NCBI GenBank assembly: GCA_037447655.1
Contig: JBBHKE010001670.1
Coordinates: 1 to 64,000 of the forward strand
From: Zygnema cylindricum
Taxonomy: Eukaryota; Streptophyta; Zygnematophyceae; Zygnematales; Zygnemataceae
Reading direction: 5' to 3'
Length of the DNA: 64,000 bases
The translations under genes were made by a program, and so were the position numbers. Positions within the stretch are counted from its first letter, which is position 1, and each line of letters starts with the position of its first letter. The notes beneath the pieces are model-generated. The model was not told the DNA's origin, ran no database searches, and saw only the letters and a list, made by a program, of their open reading frames with translations. Shown here in pieces: positions 11,435 through 23,100 of the stretch.

Positions 11435-11683
11435 TCAATTACACAATATCGCTATTCCTATCTTCAATACGACTAGGATACGCGGTATGAGGAATGAAGT
11501 ATTATCGGCAGCAAACATGTCGAGCGTGTTTGATAAACGTGAGGGAAGGGCCGAAGCACGGAGTCGTCGGCATAAGAGTCCTACAAATAAACCCCGAATG
11601 CGAATGCTTCCCAAAATGATGATCACACCCAATACTACCCACATCCCTCCCATAGATATGTATGCAAAATAGGAGAGAGGCAT
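11435..11683 (-). CDS. Hypothetical small ORF with one membrane-like segment
   Basis: An 82-residue frame with a hydrophobic stretch near residues 10-30 (GGMWVVLGVIIILGS) followed by an arginine-rich part. I do not recognise it. The opposite strand is also open here, so it may be chance. No second copy in the window supports it. Confidence 0.12.
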   Translation of the reverse strand: MPLSYFAYISMGGMWVVLGVIIILGSIRIRGLFVGLLCRRLRASALPSRLSNTLDMFAADNTSFLIPRILVVLKIGIAILCN

Positions 11684-11984
11684 GAGCAGGGAATAGGGAT
11701 GAGGGCAGGGAGAAGGCGAAAGTTATCCCCTCCTCCTTCCTCCCCCCCCTGGCCGGGGGAAGGGATTAGGGTCTCGGTAATCGGGCTGATATCCCAATTT
11801 GTGCGTTGTCTACAGGAAGTCTATAACATTTGTTCCCTCAAAACACGCTGTCCTGATCCACGGGGTTTCAGTTTACTCCGGAACCGTAACTCCAAAGCAA
11901 AGAGAACTCTAGATGAAGACACAAATACACTATCACGTAGATATATATATAAATAAAAAGGATTGGCTTTCCAGATTTAACAAT

Positions 11985-12735
11985 ATCACCTTGCCCCAGA
12001 AAAGAGAATAAAAGATAGAAAATATGAAATGTAGCGAAACAAGCTTAACATACCCCAACAATCAACAATGACAATTAGAGAAAAGAGAACCCTCTCTCGA
12101 GGGTATCGTCAAAGGTATGGTACTCCTGCAACTTTCGGTGTCCACAACTCTGAACTGACTAGACTCTTCCCGGTTCCAAACACCAAAAAGTCCAAAATCA
12201 CCCAAAAAGGAAGATAGTGCCAACTACCCGCCCGGACTGTGATTTCCACACAAAACAGATCCCAGAACCAAGATGGCAATAAAGTCGAAAACAACACAAA
12301 GATTCTCCAAAAGAAGGTTTGTTGGAATTTCTAAGGGTTTTTGCAGGAGACAGTACTGAAAAGCAACCTGTCTCCTTCGACCTTAAGTGCCTTATACATC
12401 AAAGTTTGTCAAATTGCAAGTCCGAAAGTCAAAGCTACGCTATTAACCAATGAGCGGCAAGCATGTGTAATTGAACTGACACAAGACAAATCAATCCGTA
12501 CTACACTTGGGGCAAAAAGTTTTGCTCCGGACTGCGGCTAGATCCGCGGCCGAAAGTAATTATTCAGTCCACAATTATAAGACAAAATCCTGAAAATGAC
12601 ACTAACTTGCGAGACTATGACCTAACGTAATTAATGGACAAAAAGTCAGTTGAGGCTGAACTAAATTCCTACTGTTGGCTACCAGCATAATCTAAATGCA
12701 AATCTAGAAAGTTACGTGGCAATCCACAATGTACC
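11985..12735. repeat. Dispersed repeat S, copy 1
   Basis: About 750 bases from AATATCACCTTGCCCC to AGTTACGTGGC match 33345-34073, with shared blocks such as AAGATAGTGCCAAC and CAACCTGTCTCCTTCG. Nothing coding is shared. Copy 2 ends where the LTR of element C begins. Confidence 0.7.
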
Positions 12736-12984
12736 CCCCACGGGGGCTGGTGGCAAATGGTTCCCTGTAACGGAATTGCAATCTTTGAGACGGTAGAACT
12801 TTGTCGTCCGGCCTCCGGCGCCAAATAAAGTGCGTTCCGCTCAGTTTAGGAAATACAAGGATCTCGTCCGGCTTGGTGCAGTCACTCCTCCGTATTCTGA
12901 AGACCGTACAGAGTAAAGAGGGCCTGGAAATCCTTGGTGATATAAAGGTATGCTTGAAAAGCACCTGAGCTTGACAAAAATAAG

Positions 12985-13320
12985 GTGCGACAAAGACAAA
13001 TTGTACACAGTGACAGCCGTCACGGGTATTGTCGACGTATACAATCGTCACAAATTTAAGTAACAATTTTGAGTAAATACATAGAGACACCTGAAATCTG
13101 GGCCTGCAAATCCGCGATAAAATACAAAGTAAGTTCGCTAAGGGTATGGCCTCATGTACTTGTAACTTGGCGAACTTACTTTGTATTTTAGCGCGGATCT
13201 GCTGGACCCGGTTTTCAAATGCCCCTATGTCTGTAAGGACGAAATCGTAACTTACGCTTGTGACGATTGTATACGTCGACAATACCTATGACGGTTGTCA
13301 ACGTTTACAATATGTGGTCG
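12985..13320. repeat. Foldback element 1 (long inverted repeat)
   Basis: Two arms of about 150 bases in opposite orientation share GGTATTGTCGACGTATACAA and AAAATACAAAGTAAGTTCGC around a spacer of about 30 bases near 13145. It would fold into one long hairpin. No gene was seen. Confidence 0.75.
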
Positions 13321-13789
13321 CACGTTATTTTTTGGAATCGCTTGTGAAGTCGCATGTCTTACCGTGACATTGTAGACGTAGCGACATCCAGCCTGTGTCG
13401 TTTCACGGTTGAGGACGAGGCGCTTTGCCTTTGCGTCTCCTATCCAGTCGACGTGAAATGGCATCAGAATTTTAAGACCCCTGCAAAAAAGAAATGTATA
13501 TGGACAAAAACGGACAAAACCAAACAAATTGTGTACTTTTCTTCGTCGTATTCGAACGCAAACAGACAAAACATGGCGAATTCTGTACTTTTCTTTGTCC
13601 TTGGAAATCGTATGAAATTTTTCGAAAATTACGGCACGTGCGAATATATGCTCCTATTTGTTTATCGAAAATACTTAGTTTTAAAACACATCGCGCATGT
13701 GTTTTAAACGTAATGTTGAAGATGACGTTTTTTGTCGTGGAAGTGGGTCGAAAAACACAAGACGACAGATTTTCATACATCCTAAATTC

Positions 13790-14085
13790 AAGGATGACGC
13801 AAATTGTACTCTACAAACTTGCGATTCCTTCGTACGGTTGCAACTTAGGCAGTACGGCGCTAAGTTTTACAGGAAAACGACAGAAAAAAACCTTATGCAC
13901 ATGGGGACATACCCTAAGTTACACATACATGGGGCCGTACCCTAAGGGTGCGTCTCTGTGTGCTTAAGCAAGGGTTTTTTTCTGTCGTTTTCCTGTAAAA
14001 CTTAGAGCTGTACCGCGTAAGTTTCAACCGTACAATAAAATAGAAAAAAAGAGAAGTACATTTTGCGTCATCATCGAATTTAAAC
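13790..14085. repeat. Foldback element 2 (long inverted repeat)
   Basis: Arms share CTAAGTTTTACAGGAAAACG and the A-rich block after it, and extend outward through CGTACGGTTG and GGATGACGCAAA. The spacer is about 75 bases. It differs in sequence from foldback element 1. Confidence 0.75.
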
Positions 14086-14752
14086 ATCCTAAATTTTGTA
14101 ACTTTACTCTAAAATGTACACATTGTGACTCTAATTTGTTGACGTTTTGTGAAACATAACCTATTTTAGGGTCAAAGTTAACTCTAATAAGCGTCTCTGT
14201 CGTTTAAAGGTCTGGTATTACCATTATGTTTCATTTTGACCTTGTAATACACTAAATATGTACTCCATCAAGTTCGAAGGATCTCAAATAGAATTAAAAC
14301 GGCAACGTAATAGACTTAACATTCCGCGACTATACGACATGTGTAAGTCTGCGACAGTACGCTTACGCAACATATGTCGTTTATCGCATGTGCACATGTT
14401 ATCTGTTCATATTGCCACCCACAAAAACGAACGTCCGAATTTATGTGAATACGTTTTTCGCAAACCCGTCTCCACTATTTTTCTAAACGCAGATTTGTAT
14501 GTGACCGACCTAAGTTAACCACAATTTCCCTACGAATTCCGGTAACGAAATACACTGCTGTACGCACAAACAACTTTCGTAAACCACATTATTCACAAAA
14601 CAAGTACGGTAAAACCATTGACGCTAATTTATAAGAACCGTAATTAACGTCAAAGATAAATTAGATCCATTCACTGTATTTCGGGTATAAATGTCAAAAT
14701 TTTGGGGTGCCGATATAGCGTACATAAGACTAATAACGATTCACGGTGTAGA
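14086..14752. mobile_element. CACCG-ended repeat R, copy 1
   Basis: Ends ATAACGATTCACGGTG then TA, the same terminus as family M in diverged form. Its body matches 25542-26170 and the flank left of element A (19050-19088). So element A inserted into a second copy of this repeat. Confidence 0.6.
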
Positions 14753-14753
14753 T

Positions 14754-15001
14754 TATACCGTGAATTGTTATTAGCGTATAGAAATTATTATTGTGAATTA
14801 TTAGTGTGAATAAAAAATTAGTGTCATTGATTCTAAATTGTGTATCAATACCATTATGAAAAAAATGTTTAATTGTAATTTCTCCATAACGCTGATTTAG
14901 GTATACGTGATATGCCGTAATAACATATACGTTAAAATACGTGGAAGTACAAATTATGTCAATCCGTACGACTTCGATTCCTTACATTGTAAAAATCCAT
15001 A
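14754..15001. repeat. Fragment of a CACCG-ended repeat, then unassigned AT-rich DNA
   Basis: 14754-14900 matches 4795-4918. The rest, to 15001, shows nothing I can assign. Confidence 0.4.
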
Positions 15002-15500
15002 ATTATATTTTGGGTTTGCGGATATACAATAATTACGTCGTTCATAATTATACACTAAAATAGGTACGGATAAAAACCGTCAAAACGTACGGGTTTATGT
15101 ACTTTCATTTAAGTTCATTCATGATTCTAATAAGCGAATGATTCGCACGCAGTGAATTGATAATAGTGAAAAAGGTGCGAGGACAACATAGGGCGAAACG
15201 TACATTGTCACGTCATACAGTCGTTTCCATGCATCTGGTTGTTAAACGTAGTTACGTTATAATGCAACGTAACCGTACAATTTTAGTATGTTTATTCAGT
15301 TCAAATAAGTGTTGTACAATCAAGGAAACTATAACGGAAGATAATGTATGTTTACATTTCGTTTCACATAACGTACATTGAACTCTGTGATTGATTTTAA
15401 TTTCCTTGTCGTTCGCTGGGTGAACGAACGTTGTGTGACGTTAAATAAGGACTCATAACCTTAATAAGGTGCTTGGTGGGATGCTTTATTACAATTAATG
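15002..15500. repeat. Dispersed repeat Q, copy 2
   Basis: Counterpart of 6707-7177. Here TTTTGGGTTTGCGG is preceded by plain AT-rich sequence, which shows the state before the hAT-like insertion seen in copy 1. Confidence 0.65.
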
Positions 15501-15990
15501 CATTGTAATATTGGGACATAAGTCTAATAAGGATGCGTTTACTTAGATCAAACGTCAAACAAACCTCTTTTTAGAATTACTGCTAATTATAATAGAACGT
15601 AAAACGAAAAGAAACCTATTATTAGGATATATGTTAATTCTAATCGGCGTTAATTCAACGACAAAAGGTGATCAGGCGTCGTCGTAAGATTATCATTGGC
15701 TGTTGCCAAAAACACGTGGCATGTTTACCTTCCACGAATTCCTAAAGTTGGTCGCATTTCATAGATGACGTTAGGAGAAGCGATTGCCAGGGTTACGACG
15801 CCGCATTTTTCCCATCATTTTTTTGCCGTACAACATGTAAGCTGGAGGCGTTTCCATGGCGTTATCAACATTATATCGACGGCGTAAGTTTTGAAATAAT
15901 CTGACAATTTGAACCAACTTTTACATGATCCATTTTATATTCCCACGTTTTGAAATATTTTTAAATTCAAAGACATGCTAAAGTTCAAAA
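15501..15990. other. Unassigned stretch
   Basis: No coding signal, repeat match or RNA gene that I can support. Confidence 0.4.
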
Positions 15991-15991
15991 T

Positions 15992-16473
15992 TTGAATTTT
16001 GAAGGAAAAATTCAAAATGCCAAATCCCTCTTTTATTACAATGCAAAAGGAATTGAGAACGGTCAATGGGCTAAACCTTCGAGTCGTGGATGGTCCAAGA
16101 AATTGGTTGGACCCGGTAAAGCATTAATTCTAAAATTGGCAAGGGATTCTATCCGAGAGGTTAATGCGATGAGGGACAAAAACGGGATGACTTATGCGAG
16201 AAAAGAAATGATTCAACGTGGCTTGTCCTTACGAGACGAAAGTGGGAAGAAGACATGCTCACACAACATTTGCAAGGCATAATCAGCAAACATCACAACC
16301 AATTCGAAGGCGAGGTTGTGGAAACTCTTTGCCCGAGGGCAAGGGAATTCCTCCAAAATATTGAAGATGCCGACAATCAACAAGATAGCATTTTCAATGA
16401 GGGAGGGATGAGCGGCAACGAGTTCAAAAGAGAGTATATAATTGCCTATTGTTCTTTTCTTTTTATATATTAG
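15992..16473 (+). pseudogene. Unrecognised protein-coding remnant, repeat P copy 2
   Basis: A first frame of 96 codons, with blocks GWSKKLVGPGKALILKLARD and MTYARKEMIQRGLSLRDESG, is followed after a one-base frame break near 16250 by a second frame: MLTQHLQGIISKHHNQFEGE, ETLCPRAREFLQNIEDADNQ, ending in GGMSGNEF. The ending recurs at 10370-10420, so this is a repeated, probably transposon-borne gene. I do not recognise the family. The composition is rich in Lys, Glu and Gln and there is no obvious catalytic motif. Confidence 0.4.
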
Positions 16474-16545
16474 TTTGGGAATGGTAGTTTAATTATTTGT
16501 TCTTTTCTTTTTATATATTAGTTTGGGAATGGTTGTTTAATTATA
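16451..16545. repeat. Direct tandem duplication of about 50 bp
   Basis: Two copies of a unit running from TTCTTTTCTTTTTATATATT through AGTTTGGGAATGG to TTTAATTAT, right after the remnant ORF. Confidence 0.8.
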
Positions 16546-16799
16546 GAGTGGGAAACGCGGTTAAACTTATGCCAGATTAATGTAAACAGTTGATGGAGTC
16601 CAGTATTCATTGACTTCATAAGATAAAACATATTTTGTATGTGTATATGGTTTTTTTATGGGATAATACAATTTCAGTTTTTATGAAGTTCTCGTGTCTT
16701 GTATATCGTGGAATTTGATGTATTTTTATAAATTCTTATGTATTTAGCTTCAGATGTTGTTAATGTGGTGTTCAAAATTTCAGTGTGCTTCTACTATAA

Positions 16800-17240
16800 A
16801 ATTATATATTTTGTTGCAGTGTACATCATACTGTATTCAGCGATGACTATGCTTCATCATTTGTTCATCATCTTTCTCGAAAATTGATAAATTGTTAGTT
16901 TCCTAAACAGCATATACATCGCACAAAGTAATGGATGCCCTTTCAACGACGAGAACTTGTCATCGCAGGATGGAAATCCAATGGCGAAAAAAACTTTCTT
17001 ATCATATCCGACAAAGCAAATGTTGTGTCCTGGCTAAATGGAAATCCAGCGACCAAACTGCTTCATCATCATCTCCGAGAGTACAAAGGGTATTTTGTCA
17101 CTAGACGGAAATCCAGCGACAAAACAATTTTCTCATCGTCTCTGAAAAAACAGAGAGTTTAAATTCGCAGATTTCAAAACATAGAAACCTTTGCTACTAT
17201 GTTTTTATCTCTTTGAATAGCCTTTCAACGGAAGGTTGTT
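16800..17240. repeat. Repeat P copy 2, subterminal palindromes
   Basis: Variants of GCGATGA, spacer, TCATCATC and of ATGGAAATCCAGCGACAAAA recur several times. Together with 10790-11010 this suggests transposon subterminal repeats. Confidence 0.4.
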
Positions 17241-18360
17241 TCGTTGCTGGTTCATGAAGTTTCAGTTATGATATTACATGGGTATTATTATATTAAAGAC
17301 CAAATAAGAGGTTTTTTCATATATCAAAAAAATACATAAAAACTAGACAAGAACCATTAAAACAATAGTGAAAAATCAAACCAAAGTTTTCCGGATGGGA
17401 AAAGCAAAGATGAAGAAAGATACGCAGTGAGAAATAAAATAAAAAAATCATATTTGTAGCATATACTGATGATTCACAAACGAAAAAATGGCAAGAACAT
17501 ATAATATATTTAAATACGATAGTGTCATCGATACAACATGAAAGTAATTTAAAAAACACACGATGAAAAATTAATATTTATAAAAAGTTGACACATATAA
17601 AATCATTTATTAACAACAATGGGAGAAGAAGTACAAAATTTGTATGATAAACTCTTTTTTCAACGTTAAACTAAAAGAAAAATTATCTATGGCCTATTAA
17701 TCTACAATAGTCAGCAAAGCTCTAAATAGTAATGAATTCCTAACGTTTGTGTTTCTACTTCAGAAATCCTCTTTACAGAATATTAAAACCTAGATATTTT
17801 ACACACACTAACTAATTATCAACGATTTGTGATAACAAATATAGATCCATAAAAGGCTCCTCAAAGTATAATCCAAACACTTTCTTACACTCGAATACCT
17901 TCAATATGGTAATTTCTTCTTCCTTACGATCGTATGGGTGCTCTCCAATAAAACAGGCACTTGGATATAAGTTCATCGTCGATGACGATTTAAGATACAC
18001 AAAAGAGACAAAGATAACGGATTAGTAGGGGGTACATGGGCTTGACAAATATAACGCAAAAAAGAGGGACAAAGAGAGAGACTAAAGAAATGTGTCATAT
18101 TCGGAGATGGCAATGAAAAATATGGAGACATAGCGACAGAATAATGGTGGGTGGTTAATGACCAAAGAGATAAAAAAGGTGTAGGGGCGAAAAGGGCGAT
18201 AATATGGAAGAGGGACTGACAAAAATTAAGAGAGGGCGCGATAAACAAAAGTAGGGGGAAATGATAAATGATAGATTGAAAAGGATAGATAGCAGAATGG
18301 AGAGCAATGATGAGAGGGAAACAAGTGTCAAAGGATGAGCAAATATTCAAGAGGGAAGAA
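17241..18360. other. AT-rich stretch, no gene seen
   Basis: Open frames here are short and low in complexity. I can assign nothing. Confidence 0.45.
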
Positions 18361-18712
18361 GGGAAAAATTACCGATGAGGTAGTGAGGGACGAAATAAGC
18401 CAGACATAGAACAAAAAAGAGAGTAAAATAAGGAAAAAGCGAGTCAAAACTAAAAAGAGAGTAAAATGGGGAAAAAACGAGTCAGAACGAAAAACAAAGA
18501 AAGGATATGAGACAAAACGAGGGAGAGAGAGAGTGGGAAGAAGAGAGTGAGAGAGAAAAGTAAAGAAAGGGAATGGGAAAAAATGTGGGAGACGGACAAT
18601 TAGTAGAGGGAGAGGTTAAAAAATAAAGAGGAAGAGAGAATGAAGGAGGAAGAATAAGGTGGTAGAGAGCGCAAAAGAGATGAATAAACATGCTGAGCTG
18701 CGCACTTACCAA
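18361..18712. repeat. GA-rich tract with a local tandem duplication
   Basis: Purine-rich DNA. The unit AGAGAGTAAAAT, GGAAAAA, CGAGTCA occurs twice in tandem at about 18418-18490. Confidence 0.6.
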
Positions 18713-19088
18713 TGATTTTATAATAATCCCAGAAAAATGTAGCGACGATGTTGGCTCGGACTTCCTTGTTGTTCCCCTATATTACAGTCTACTCTACTAT
18801 TGCTGTAAACCCTAAAAAGAGGTATAAATTACTGGATGTTGCAAGACTAAGCAAGGCAACGGGGCGATGATCCACATCCTGCCCCAAAAGTGGCGACGCC
18901 GTGTAAAAATGGATCTCCGAGATTCAAAAGCCTTCCACCGGAAAATGAGGATGTGGTTGGGATTTCTCTGACCACAAAATCTTATTTTTGTGCTTTGTTC
19001 ACATATGCCGTTGGTTTGTTATCAGTTCTCGTTTTCAAGGAGCCGCGTTTTTTCAATTTTAAATTCAGTAACTTCACTCAAATATTTA
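18713..19088. other. Flank of element A
   Basis: Holds one more GCGACGATGTTGGCTCGG palindrome near 18742. Close to the element it holds the interrupted left part of repeat R. The target duplication ATTTA is at 19084-19088. A 69-codon frame at 18890 has a hydrophobic stretch but I do not support it as a gene. Confidence 0.4.
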
Positions 19089-20140
19089 TGAAACTCTGAG
19101 ACCTCCATAAGTCCTCAGAGTGGACAGCTTCCAAGAAGCCTCTAGGATAACCCTGACCCTTTTGTGTTTCAGCGTAAATAACTCCCACCCTAACAGACAA
19201 ATACTCTGACAAACTTCACCTTTGTGAAGACAAGACTCCCTTGAGTCGATAGCAAAAAGAATATCTGAATTTGCTCCCCTGAGCAATAAGTTATGGAGGG
19301 TCAAAGTTGACCTTTTGTACAGAAGCTCTCTGGGAGAGAGGGTCCTATCTTCTAATTTTTCTAAGTCTTATCTCTCTCACAGACTCTATATACTGATGTA
19401 CGGAACCAATCAGATTACTGTTCCGTACGCAAAAGTACAGCTGCCGGTGTACTTTATGTACGGACACTGTACGACATGGCCAAAATGTCGACACGTGGTA
19501 TGTCCGGATTCGCTCTTTTAATCCTCGGAGATGCTGCGCTCCAATGTAACATCGCCACGTGTCATCCGATGTGGCGATGCCCACAAACCGCCGAATTCTT
19601 CTTCCGCGATCTCGGCGCTAATTCCGGCCGTCCGATTAAACTCGTATTTGATCGTAGCCGTAATAAATACATGCGCGGTATTTGTTTCGCTTACGAAATC
19701 TATGCGCGGTATTGATTCTTTATCCGTACCACAATTCGTACTTTTACATACCAGATCTATGTATCCCGTTAACAATTATAGATAAATAATTTATCCTACG
19801 AATTAATGTTTAATTAATTATCGAACTATATAATACGTAAGACTACTTCTAGACTTAACGGTTAAGGTTACCGGCTATCTTCTATGTGTCGGCCGGCAGG
19901 TACTAGGATCAAATCCTGTCGCCGACACGTAACTTTTAGTAAATCATCTCCTCCCTAACTAGTATAAATTTCCCGTAAACCTCAGGATAGCCTAGGTAGC
20001 CATGGCTCTAGCTTCCTCTCCAATTTCTCAGTGACTGCGACAAGTTTGAGAGTTTGGAGAGAGAAGTTAGAGGTAGACTGCCTCGGCTTCTTTATTTCTA
20101 TTCAGACCTAGAAAATACTTTAAAACCATTAATTTCTACA
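19089..20140 (-). repeat. 3' LTR of element A
   Basis: 1052 bases. In element orientation it runs TGTAGAAATTAATGG to AGTTTCA. The conserved stem-loop is at 19887-19927. Confidence 0.9.
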
Positions 20141-20153
20141 CTCCCCTTATTTT
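20141..20153 (-). other. Polypurine tract of element A
   Basis: Minus-strand AAAATAAGGGGAG lies directly before the 3' LTR start. Elements B and C have the same feature at the same place. Confidence 0.85.
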
Positions 20154-20183
20154 CTAGTCAATCTTTAATTTTAGACCACACTT

Positions 20184-23100
20184 CTACCTGCAAAAAATTA
20201 GCTTAGGGAAAGGCACAGGTTTGGTCATCATATCTGCTACCATCTCACTATCCGGTCGGTACTCTAAACTGATTATTTTATTTTCTACTTTCTCTCTAAC
20301 AAAGCTGAGTCTGATGTTCATGTGTTTGGCTTTAAAATGATGTTTAGGATTGGCAGAAATAGCAATTGCTGCCTGATTATCACAAAATATTTTTTGCACA
20401 CCACTCTTAAGATGACCAAGCTCACCATGCAAAGACTTGACCCACATCAAATCTTTTACAGCAGAGCAAGAGGCCATATACTCAGCCTCCAGGGTGGACT
20501 GAGCAATAACCTTTTGCTGTTTGCTACTCCAACAGCAAGCCCCATCACCCACATATAATACATATCCAGAAGTTCATCTCCTCATCGGAGCATCACCATA
20601 ACTGGAATCACTCGAAGTAGTGATGTCAGTATTCTCCCCACCCAAATGCAACCATAGATCCCTAGTTCCTATCAAGTATCTAAGGACTCTCTTAGGTGCC
20701 TCCCAATCCCTCTTAGTGGGAGCATTTAGACTTCTACTCAGCACTCCTACAGCTGCAACTAAATCCGGCAGGGTACAATTCATAAAATAGATTAGACTTC
20801 CCACTACTTGCCTGTAAGGAATAGTCTGCATGAACTTCTGTTCATCAGGAGATAATTCCTCGTCTAAGACTATGACTCCTTCTTCCTCACTCCCCTCACT
20901 TCCCTTCTTCAATTCCATTGGAGTTGTACAACTATTAGCTTTATCCATTTGAAATTTTTCAAGCATGTTCCCTATTGCTTCCTTTTGAGTCAATCTTATA
21001 ATTTTTCTTTTTCGGTCTCTCTCTACTTCAATTCCCAAAATATATTTTGCTTCCCCCATATCCTTCATTTCAAATCTCCCCTTAAGATCGGTTTTCAGTT
21101 TATTAATTTTTTCCATAGATTTACTTAAAACAAGCAAATCATCAACATAAATTGCAATAAATATAAAACCTTCCTCATCTTCGAAAACATAGATTGAGTG
21201 ATCTGAGCTGATCCGGATATATCCCAGACCGGTAAGAAACTCATCAAGCTTCTTATTCCACTGTCGAGGCGCCTGTTTCAAACCATAAAGAGATTTAATC
21301 AGCCGGCATACCTTACTCTCCTCTCTTTCCTCCACAAACCCTTCGGGTTGTCGCATGAAGATCTCAACTTCCAATTCTCCATGCAAAAAGGCTGTTTTGA
21401 TGTCCATCTGGTGCACTTCCATGTCTTTCGCTGCTGCCAGGTTGGGAAGTATGCGGACGGAGGGAAATCTGACCACCGGGGCAAAGGTTTCCTCGTAGTC
21501 AATTCCCTCTTTTTGTGTAAATCCCTTTGCCACTAATCGGGCCTTGTAGCGCTCGATTGTGTTATCTGGGTTCAGTTTTAATTTGAAAACCCACTTACAA
21601 CCGATTGGTTTTCGGTTAGGTGGACAATCCACCAGCTGCGAAGTATCGGCTGCCATAATTGAGGTCATCTCCTCATTGATGGCTGTCTTCCACCGGTTTC
21701 TTTCTGGACAAGTCCTCGCCTCTCCATAAGTTTGAGGTTCATCTTGATGAGATAGTTTAGTTACCTTGTTATTAACGTGTTTTTCTTGCAGTCTTTTGCT
21801 ACTTCTCCTCCCCCCCTCAAAATTTGAGGCTGGAATAGATAGTTTTCGTGGATATTTCGAACAAACTCAGCTTCTCCCCTATCCCTTGATTCCGAATCAA
21901 TTTCCACCACGTCTTCCACTTTGGGTAGAGTTGTTACTGGAGTTTCCACAGCCGAGTCTTTTTCGGTCTGATTTGTACCTGCAAGAATGTCATCGTCTCT
22001 AAAACCCGGATAGTTAGGGAGCTCAAAGTCATCGGAATTTTCTGACTCAAGTCTGATTTTTACTGACTTTGTATATTTGAAGGGATCCACAGACTTTCCT
22101 TCATCCATAACTACTAGATGCTTTACTAGGATTATATCTTTTCTTTTTAGATCATAAACTCTATATCCTTTAACATCCTCATCATATCCTAATAAGTATC
22201 CCGGTTTTCCTTTGGGATCTAGTTCCAATTAGACCAATCAGTATCTAGATTGAATACTTGACTGCCGAAAACCTTTAAATGAGATAAGTCTGGTTTCCGG
22301 CCTGTCCATCTCTCATAAGGTGTTTGATCTTTTATAGCTGAAGTAAGAACTCTATTTTTGAGGTAATTAGCACAGTTCATTGCTTCTGCCCAAAACCTTT
22401 TTCCTATCTTCTTATCCGACAACATACTTCTAACACTATCACTTAGTGTTCTATTTAACCTTTCAGCTACCACATTTTGTTCCGGATTTTTCTGAAACTG
22501 TCTTTTGGTGTTGAACCCCATCTTCCCTCAGAAAATCCTCAAACTAGTTAGAAGTATACTCTCCACCATTGTCACTCCTTACTCTCTTGATTGGAGTTTC
22601 ATGGAGTTTTTCGCTCCATGCTTTATATTGTCTAAAACAATCTTGAGCTTCTGACTTGTTTTTCAAAAAATATACTCGGGAATACCGAGACCAATCATCA
22701 GTTATAGTCCTCATAAATCTCTTCCCCCCAGGTGAGGGCACTCTAGCCGGTCCCCAAATATCTGTGTGTACTAGATCTAGAATTTTTTCTCCCTTATAGG
22801 TGGTTGTTTTAGGAAAGGGTAATCTGTGTGCTTTACCTTGAGCGCATCCACTACAATCACTTATATCATCACTCTCACTGAACTGAATCCCTTCCACCAC
22901 TCCCATCTTTTTCATCTCTCTTAACTTATCTAGATTCACATGCCCAAGCCTCTTATGCCACATCATAATATCATGAACACCAGCATAATAAAGTTTCTTC
23001 GTTTCATTACTTAAGATTAGCCTAAACATCCCATGGCTACCTTTCTCAGCAATGAAATAGACATCCTCCTCAAAACTAGCAGTAAAGACTCCTTCCCTAG

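Noticed and set aside
12704-13282. A 192-codon minus-strand frame
   Set aside because: It runs through a long palindrome and has no protein-like pattern; probably chance.
13494-13967. A 157-codon plus-strand frame
   Set aside because: It overlaps open frames on the other strand and foldback element 2; no family recognised.
18482-18712. Ser/Leu/Phe-rich minus-strand frame
   Set aside because: It is a translation of a GA-rich tract.
19476-19785. Open frames of about 80 codons on both strands inside the copia LTRs
   Set aside because: They recur only because the LTR recurs, overlap on both strands and show no recognisable domain.
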